64,000 bases of DNA, taken from the NCBI GenBank assembly GCA_949152475.1, contig OX424555.1, positions 94,645,515-94,709,514 of the forward strand, read 5' to 3'. This DNA comes from Terebella lapidaria (taxonomy: Eukaryota > Annelida > Polychaeta > Terebellida > Terebellidae). Position numbers and translations under genes: made by a program. The notes under the pieces are model-generated. The model did no database searches and was not told where the DNA came from. It saw only the letters and a program-made list of their open reading frames with translations. Below, in pieces: positions 57,712-64,000 of this stretch (positions within the stretch are counted from its first letter, which is position 1; each line of letters starts with the position of its first letter).

Positions 57712-60184
57712 ATTATTATTATTATTATTCAGATCAGCGTCACGGCTGACAAAGACCAGGCAAGCCGGCCGGAGAAGCTCGCTCACGCCGTGACCCTATA
57801 TTTCCGACACAGCGAGGAGTGGAGATATCAAGTCGTTAACTACATGGAACCGTGTAATAATGGCGTCACTTTCCCCCCAGAATTAGGAGCCGGGGACGAA
57901 CTGGCAGCTGATCTCTTCTTCACCAATCGTTAGTAATAAGACATTGAATGCTATAAGTCTAAACTAAAAAGTTAAATGGAAATCAGTTTGTTTATAATAA
58001 CAGGAAATTTTCTCATTCCTTCACTTTATTATAGAACTGGCGCAAAATGTTCCCATGGTGCTCAACTCAGCATCTCATCCTGGGGTCCGAGTCATATTTG
58101 ACAACAACACCTGTCCTGTCTGTGGTAAGTTTGCCACAGTCTTCACAGTAAAATCAGCAAATAGTGTTGAAAAGTATAAATCAAAACAACATGGTCACGA
58201 AATATCATACTCTTGTGCAGTATAATTCATTAATTTTGTGTACAGGTGACGTGTCTCTGGTCATACAACTGGATGCTCTCAGAACAACTAACGATCCTAG
58301 GAGGTGTAACAACTACTTCGTCTACAACATGACCATCAACTGTCCAAGTATGCCTTGAGTCATCAACATTTAGCAAATATAAAGACTATCATGTGTTCTA
58401 TGAGACTACACTCTGGGCCCCTGATACTTATCCCTGTTTAACAATTCCAAAATTATCGAATGTGCTAGTTTCCAAATACATAATGTGTACATGGATTCGT
58501 TTTGTGCTCAGAGCTCTGAGTGAGAACCGTACATATGTTTGGATTACTGGAGATGGATTAGTAGTAACAATACACTAATTGTTGGATTTGGCTACCGACT
58601 ATAGGAAACAATACTGTTCCAGATAATCTGACGTCGCAGGAGGTTGTGCAAGTTATCCCAGATCTAGTGACACAAGGTGATACGACACACTTCAAATACT
58701 GCAAGAACTGGCATGGCTCAGACCCTCATATCTACACGAGAACGGTCAGGATCACAACAGAAAAAAAACATCCACGTACCCCTATTGAAAAACGATTACA
58801 GTACGTGTATTTGATAAACGTTTTACGCTAATCCCCTGCAGAACTCGCAAGGGTCGTGGCAGAGTCGCCAGGTCCAGGAGCTGAATGATGAGGAGAGTAT
58901 GGGCATGATGCGCTCTCGGGTGTACGCTCGGCGTCTTGTTGAGATGGCCAAACTGGCGGGAAATCTTGACGACGTATGTCGTGACGTCATCACACAGGAC
59001 TCGGCCAGTATCGTTCAACACTGGAGCTCTATCGCTGACCCTTCATCGTTCAGCTCAGTGAGTTTGTGTTTTAAAAAACTAAATATCCATGTATATAATC
59101 AATAGCGGAACAGCTAAAATTACGATTAAAACAATAGCAAGTATTGAATGAACAGTAATCACTATAGTTATAAAATACTCACATCAATTGCCAAACATTT
59201 TTATTTCCAAACCTTAATTTTCACTTGTGTGAATCATAAATTATTTTCAGGATTGCCAAGATGCAATTGATCAAGTGCTCGATGAGCAGCCATCAATCCT
59301 GGGTCCGTTCCATGGTTATCTACAGGGGATTCTGGACGCTTGCCCTCCTGAAGCACAGATCGTCAAAACCATTGAATTCTACCAAGAAATAGACGAAGAA
59401 AACGGGCCGTATCTCGGTGACCCAGCTGAGCTTTACGACCTGGGAGACCCCGAGCGCAAGACATGTCCCCGCTCCCGTGAAGTCTGGAACCTGTACCAGG
59501 GTGCAGAGGACGACACGTCGGTGCTAAGTCCGACGTATCGACAGATGTCACTGACGGGTACCGAGGTAGAAAGGCGCCACATACAGAAGTTCGGGCTCAA
59601 TGGCACGGTGCAATGCGAAGGGGAGATCCTGGATCCAGATGTGTGTGGTCACCGTCTTATGGCTGACGTCATGACATCGAGCGTGAGAGTAGCCGTGGCA
59701 CAGGACATCAGGGACCGCCTCCAGTACATGGAGGATATGTACACTGGCAACATGTACGCTCCGACACTTCAGGAAGGTCTGAAAACTCCCGTCATACATC
59801 TATTCAAGCATATATGCTATTATAATAAAATAATATAGCTAAACCAACTAATAATGATCGGTCTGGTTTGCAGTGGTTCGGGGAGTCTATGAATACATGA
59901 ACCAGACCGCCCCCGGTGATCTGAGTTATCTGGACAGATGCGAGAAACCTGATGTCCTGAGACCTAAGCCCAACGTACCGGTGTACTACAGAGGTAAGCT
60001 GTTTACATCCTCTTACTACTAGATACCTGCAAATCACACTTGATAGTTGTATAATTTGTGATGATATTTCCTGGTTGCAGTGGAGGGTGGTCGTGTGTAT
60101 GTGACCTCTGATGGCTCCTACCTCGGACACGAGAGATTCTGTTGGCATCCGGTCGGCGTCCTGCATTGCAACAACTGTTATTAG
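50136..60184 (+). CDS. secreted cysteine-rich protein of unknown family, 14 exons, about 708 aa
   Basis: I do not recognise this protein. Exons read in phase with GT-AG borders: 50136-50205, 55849-55928, 56220-56382, 56719-56814, 57016-57117, 57511-57632, 57733-57928, 58035-58124, 58246-58347, 58605-58744, 58842-59057, 59251-59776, 59874-59993, 60081-60184 (TAG). The start GAACCATGG is a good Kozak context. Residues 1-19 (MDKSLLLLLLIWSLKQAGA) are a clear signal peptide, and no later membrane segment is seen, so it is probably extracellular. Cysteines recur in most exons (DIDCPHPGF, GKRCHTN, DFQCLPGCMMG, TICGTD, NTCPVCGD, RRCNNYF, DVCGHRL, RFCWHP, HCNNCY), with sequons such as NIT and NNT. Exon 12 (526 bp) encodes acidic, helical-looking sequence. 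Intron 1 (5.6 kb) contains several transposons, and intron 5 is a minisatellite starting at its donor. Additional small exons in intron 1 cannot be excluded. Confidence 0.85.
50268..50345. repeat. ~22-bp tandem repeat ATTTATCATGAATAGCCTATG, 3.5 copies
   Basis: This short exact tandem repeat lies in intron 1 of the secreted-protein gene. There is no sign of function. Confidence 0.85.
50437..51300. mobile_element. MITE-like element with TTGGGCCAAC palindromes
   Basis: TTTGGGCCAACG near the left and GGTTGGCCCAACC near the right are inverted, and the interior has many CAACGTTG/GGCCAACG motifs, as in the element at 35850-36375. It lies in intron 1 of the secreted-protein gene. The boundaries are approximate. 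Confidence 0.5.
51412..51688. mobile_element. 277-bp fold-back MITE with TGCA duplication
   Basis: The arms of about 115 bp (51412-51527 and 51574-51688) are nearly perfect reverse complements around a 46-bp centre. Each arm includes the palindrome GTGCCCTTCGGGCAC or its complement. TGCA occurs on both sides. The equivalent place in the opposite arm of the larger element (54809-54812) has a single TGCA and no insert. Confidence 0.88.
53140..53271. repeat. 132-bp hairpin
   Basis: ATTAATACATGGTTAACTTC and CATAACAGACCGGTTATCGG are mirrored by GGTCCCGATAACCGGTCCG and TTAACAATGTATTAAT, with about 43-bp arms and a 46-bp centre that repeats CATAACAGACC. It is probably a small fold-back element. Confidence 0.8.
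53355..54316 (+). mobile_element. Helentron-like element related to 36588-38608
   Basis: It contains one unit resembling those at 37.5-38.3 kb (CAACAAAACTTATACACATC, TTTGACCTTTCAAAGTCATTC, ATTCAAGGTCATC, AGACCGGCGATTCAAGG), then GACGGACGACGGACGAA tracts (54078 and 54253) and a terminal near-palindrome TAGCTTATCGGGCC...GGTTGGTAAGCTA. The left boundary is approximate. Confidence 0.6.
57118..57445. repeat. ~60-bp minisatellite beginning at a splice donor (intron 5 of the secreted-protein gene)
   Basis: GGTAAGCCGGGCAATAAAAG at 57117 recurs as GGTAAACCAGGCAATAAAAG (57179), ATAAACCAGGCAATAAAAG (57241), GGTAAACCAGAA (57300), GGTAAGCCTGGT (57342), AGTAAGCCGGGCAATA (57400) and AGTAAGCCGGGCAATA (57430). 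The first three units are about 60 bp and the later ones shorter and diverged. The first unit starts exactly at the donor after exon 5. Confidence 0.8.
57677..57730. repeat. (TTA)n microsatellite next to a splice acceptor
   Basis: A TTA/ATT run of about 54 bp ends directly at the acceptor TTATTCAG before the exon starting at 57733, so it supplies the pyrimidine-rich tract. Confidence 0.9.
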
Positions 60185-60201
60185 CTCAGATGAGAATGGA
60201 G

Positions 60202-60207
60202 AATAAA
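60202..60207 (+). terminator. AATAAA polyadenylation signal candidate of the secreted-protein gene
   Basis: This canonical hexamer lies only 18 bp after the stop codon, implying a very short 3' UTR if used. No other canonical hexamer was noted close downstream. Confidence 0.45.
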
Positions 60208-61129
60208 ATAGACTCCATGGGCTGCATCACAACGACTTGACAGAATGAAAGTGGTGTCAGGAATGTATTTTAAAATATTCCGTTCAACCACACAACTGAC
60301 CAAGTTTCCAATGATCATATTGTTATGTAAATTTAAGTATTTATTTGGTACCACATTAAAATATTACAAAATGGTTGTGTTACTTCGTTTGATCTGTAAT
60401 CATTCATTTGACAGAACTTTATGATAGTCATAAACGTCCAATTTTAACAAAGAAGCGAAGATTTCGTGGAATCTATCTCATATTATCACGTGTAAGCCAC
60501 TGTAAAGAATAATGTTCGAATGAATGTTACCCCATCTACACCTAGAGCAGTGATCTGAATACCTCGAGTGAAAACATGATAACCAGTCCGCACATGTTGT
60601 TCATTGACATTTTAAACTTTTATAATATAACACTTCTATACATATATCTGTTACATTACGAAACAACATTGCGTTCTGTGTAAACCTTTCCTCGCATGAT
60701 GCGTCAGGTGGGTTCCATCATGTCCGTCTGTATGCATTGTACAGACAGACATGGAAATCAAGGAAAACTAACTCGATCAGTTGAAGAAATCAATGTTATT
60801 ACAAAGTGAATTGTTTTTTACATAGGGGAGCTATAACCGGGAACACGAGGTTTTGTGTAAGCTTTTGTGGGGGTACTGAGAGTATATATGTATCAACCTA
60901 TTAATTGCCACCAATAGAACAAAATTTTATAACATATACCTAAAATACAACATTTAAAAAAAAACAATACAAAAAGGTTGAACTAGCAGTTGACTTTAAC
61001 TTAGCGATCCCCAAGCAAAAGTCATCACGTTTAAGGCCTACAGACGTGTTACTTCTACGAATCGAAATATTTTAGAGCATGGTGATTATATTGAGTTCAT
61101 ATACGGCATTGATATTCGATCAGGATCGA
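60208..61129. other. intergenic, no gene recognised
   Basis: The DNA is AT-rich. A small hairpin (CATGTCCGTCTGTA ... TACAGACAGACATG) lies at about 60719-60753. Nothing else was supported. Confidence 0.45.
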
Positions 61130-63800
61130 GACGTCAGGAGCTATCACAGAATACGAACAACTTTGTTTTTTGGAGTCTTTGATCCCCTACCTCACCCCTC
61201 CCCCCTTCCACAATGAGGTCCTTCTTCATAGCTATACCAGTTCGGTGAAGGCTCTCTCCTGGTCGGCTTGCCACAGGAACGGGACTCCCTGTTCGGTCAG
61301 TCGGTGTAGAAGGCTGGCACAAACTTCCGGTAGTAGTAACACCGGCCCAGGAAATTTCGCAGCTCGGACATGTTATCTGGTGTAGACCATCTTCTTACAG
61401 CTTCAGTCTTGGCAGGATCTGTTCGGATCTCGTCTCAGCCGACGATGTGTCCTGGGAATGATGCCTCCAGCTAAAAAAAACCAACACTAGCATGATTTAG
61501 CTTCAGACCGGCCGTTCCAATTTCAAAAACACTTCAGGGACGTCTCGGATGTGGTGTTTGAACTCTGGCTGTAGATTATCACATTGTCAAAGTAGATCAG
61601 GCAGGTCTTCCATGAGAGTCCACCAAGGACTTTCTCCATGAGTCTTTCAAACATTCTCCATGCGTTACACAGTCCAAAGCTCATTATCTCAAACTGGTAA
61701 AGTTTATTGGGATGGCGGAAAGCCGATTTTTCTGGGCATCTCCGTCCATTCTCATTTACCAGTAGTCACTGATCAGGTCCAGGGTTGAAAACCACTTTGC
61801 TTCTGAACAGGTTACTATGGTGTCATCTTTTCTCAGCAACGGGTAGGCGTCCTTCTCGATTGCAGCGTTGAGTCATCGGTAATCCACGCAAAAGTCGACA
61901 CAACCTTTTTCTTGACTAACATGATCAGGGATGCCCTCAGACTGCTGTTGTCCTCTATGGCACTCTGGTCTTTCATGTCTTGAACCATCTATGTCCACGA
62001 ACTCTCGGTAATGAGGAGGCAACCATCAGGCTTGCTATTTGATGGATCAAAGGTTTCCAATCTGGATTTCATGCTGCACAACATTTGTCTGGCCCAGGCT
62101 GCTGGAATCATCACTGAAGACATTTCGTTTCCAGTACAACCATACGGCTACTCAATCTCAGTTGCAGGCCGAAATTCCATTTCAGTCTTCTTGTTGAGTT
62201 GTCAAAGTTTGTCGTAGCCAGCTCAGTCTCGGTACCTTTTGGTTTGGGATGCTCCTGTCTTTCGGACCTTTTTGGGTAGAGGTACGATTTCACAGTGTTC
62301 CCAGGCTTGTCAAGGTCGCTAGATGGGCTCATTCTCGGATCATCACTGGCTTGGCCAATACGCTGATGACTCACTGGTACCACTCCTCCGTTGATCTGGT
62401 ACAAGGATCTTCCCACCAGCCATGACCGGTTTTCTGTTGGAGTCATTTCTAGGACCCCCTCTGCTTTCTGTATTCCGTCAGTTCGGCTCAGGACCAGTCG
62501 TTCGGACTTAGCAGGAAGCTCCAGATCTTCAGCTGCACTGATTAAGATGGCTTGATTCTCAAACATCGTTAAGGACACCTGCCGATTCTCATCTGTTACC
62601 GGTCAAAATCAATGCTGGCTACTCGGCTATGGATGAAGTCCATCACCAGGATGGCTTGTCTTCACAGTCGATGATCTCAATCATCAATGTCTCCGAAGAT
62701 CCGGCTATTAGTTATACTCAGAGATACTAGTAGCTCCCTTCGGCTTGATACCACTGCCATCCACCATCAGACTGTACACCTCTTCAATCTCATGCTGGGC
62801 TGTCGGATGCACTCCCAGGTGCTGTGGTTGAGCATCGTGATGGTGTTGTCAGTGTCAACAACCATACCTACGTTAGTTTGATGCCAACATCTTCGTGGTC
62901 TCATTACACTCATGAGCATAGTGTCCGTTCTTTTGGCAGTTGAAGCACTCCACCTTTCCACTGAGTCGTCTCTGGCAGATTCGTTGGTTAAGGGTCTCCC
63001 TCACTTGGTTCATGAGTTCCTGCAGCTGCTTACGGATTGTCTCAGCTTGCTATCACAGGGCCTGGACTGCTGGCCCCACTCCAGGTTGTATTCTTCCTTG
63101 AGCTGCCAAAACTTGTGCTTACCTCAGAACTGGCTGTTGTCAGTCTGCATGAGGCTCTCAAATTTGGTGGCGAATGCTAGGGCATTGGTCAGTGTTTTCT
63201 TCAACACTGACAGTCTCATATCTCGGTTGATGAGACTGTTACAGAAGTGCATCTTCATCAGTACTTCCCGGATAGGTTGGTTCACATGGGAATTGGCCAA
63301 CTGACTCTTACTCCGGACATCCCTCGCCAGGTCGGTCAAATTTTACTCCTCTGAATTTCCGCCTGATACACCAACGTTTTACTCCGGATATCCCTCGCCA
63401 GGTCGGACAAGTTTTCGTCGACTCAAAGTTGTCTCCCCTGAAGTTCTGCCTGGTAGACGGACGTGTTTTCAGCTGTGCTGCTTCAAAGTTGCCCTTATGA
63501 TAGGGTAACTCCTCTGCTCAGCTGAAAGATCTAACAGCACACTGCGGGCATTCCCATTTAGGTTCATGATCTGCTCGGTCCACTAGAAGAATTGGCCATA
63601 TTCGTACGGACGTTCATCATACTCGGGCCACGGGTCGGAACTGGGTCGTCATAAGTTGGCCTCCTCCACCTCTCAGCTGGGGTTGAACCGGCTCTGGTTG
63701 GGGTACCCTCTCCGTTGCTTTCAAATGCTGCTGGAACAATTCCATCTGCTTTGCCAGTAGTCTGGTCTGCTTGTTCACCAGGTCGTCCTTCAGAGTTTAT
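61130..63800 (-). mobile_element. Ty3/gypsy retrotransposon fossil, broken
   Basis: Read on the minus strand from 63.8 kb downward, the order is gag-like sequence, a CCHC zinc knuckle (about 62.90-62.96 kb), an aspartic-protease/linker region (about 62.0-62.6 kb), reverse transcriptase (about 61.5-61.95 kb) and the thumb/connection region (about 61.15-61.4 kb). This gag-PR-RT order is that of Ty3/gypsy elements. RNase H, integrase and LTRs were not recognised, and the frame is broken many times, so it is an old, partial copy. The limits are approximate and the element may extend beyond 63.8 kb. Confidence 0.75.
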
Positions 63801-64000
63801 TAGCGAATCATACAGTCAGTTGAAAATATTGTATATACATTAGAGATGTATATCTCTATATATCAATATTGTGAAACAATATTGCCTGCCTGCAGTCGAT
63901 CAGTGACACGTGCAGACAGCCGACAACTAAAATCACAGCCTGCAATGCACCAATAGCCAATGTATTTGGCCACGATTTCTTTCTGAGGGGCGATTGTCAA
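63801..64000. other. window edge, nothing recognised
   Basis: Short AT-rich sequence with a small palindrome (CAATATTGTGAAACAATATTG). It could be 5' flank of the gypsy fossil. Confidence 0.4.

Noticed and set aside
61130-63800. A host gene on the plus strand at the right edge (frames up to 130 codons)
   Set aside because: The plus-strand frames are the antisense of a decayed Ty3/gypsy element whose domains are readable on the minus strand.

Overview
The window is animal nuclear DNA with spliced genes (GT-AG introns), tRNA-derived SINEs, many short terminal-inverted-repeat elements and long tandem repeats. The repeat style suggests a marine invertebrate, most likely a mollusc or other lophotrochozoan: 'pearl'/Helentron-like units carry AAGGTCA-rich tandem repeats, then a GACGGACG microsatellite, then a 3' hairpin, and MITEs are dense. 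No rRNA, CRISPR array or bacterial feature was seen. The species was not identified.

Four host genes can be read exon by exon with continuous phase. (1) A PDPK1/PDK1 kinase lies on + from about 10.76 to 20.98 kb. Its 13 visible coding exons cover the whole kinase and PH domains; the N-terminal exon was not found. (2) A KCTD2/5/17 (Insomniac-type) BTB adaptor lies on - from 32.30 to 27.10 kb, in 6 exons. (3) EEF2KMT (FAM86), the eEF2-lysine methyltransferase, lies on - from 46.69 to 44.04 kb, in 8 exons. (4) A secreted, cysteine-rich protein of about 708 aa that I do not recognise lies on + from 50.14 to 60.18 kb, in 14 exons. The four genes share no obvious pathway and nothing suggests co-regulation.

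Most of the rest is mobile or repeated DNA. A whole-looking DIRS-type tyrosine-recombinase retroelement (about 11.72-17.78 kb) sits in a PDPK1 intron, ending about 5 bp before the exon that completes the HRD motif. A Harbinger-like element sits in a later PDPK1 intron, inserted in a short perfect palindrome. From 32.9 to 42.0 kb there is a nest: a 2.7-kb DNA transposon with repeated subterminal motifs and an Ulp1-like protease remnant, a TRIM-like miniature element with tRNA-like terminal repeats, several elements with 3-bp TTA target duplications, a SINE, and Helentron-like arrays. A 12 x 169-bp array lies at 47.2-49.3 kb. Intron 1 of the secreted-protein gene holds a 3.5-kb inverted-repeat element whose two arms differ by one MITE insertion. 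A decayed Ty3/gypsy fossil lies at the right edge (61.1-63.8 kb, - strand).

The most unusual signal is in two unrelated genes, KCTD5-like and the secreted-protein gene. Each has an intron filled by a minisatellite that begins exactly at the 5' splice site, so that many repeat units carry another copy or near-copy of that splice donor. The TRIM-like element with Pol III-type tRNA sequence inside its terminal repeats and the subterminal-motif transposon are the next most interesting.
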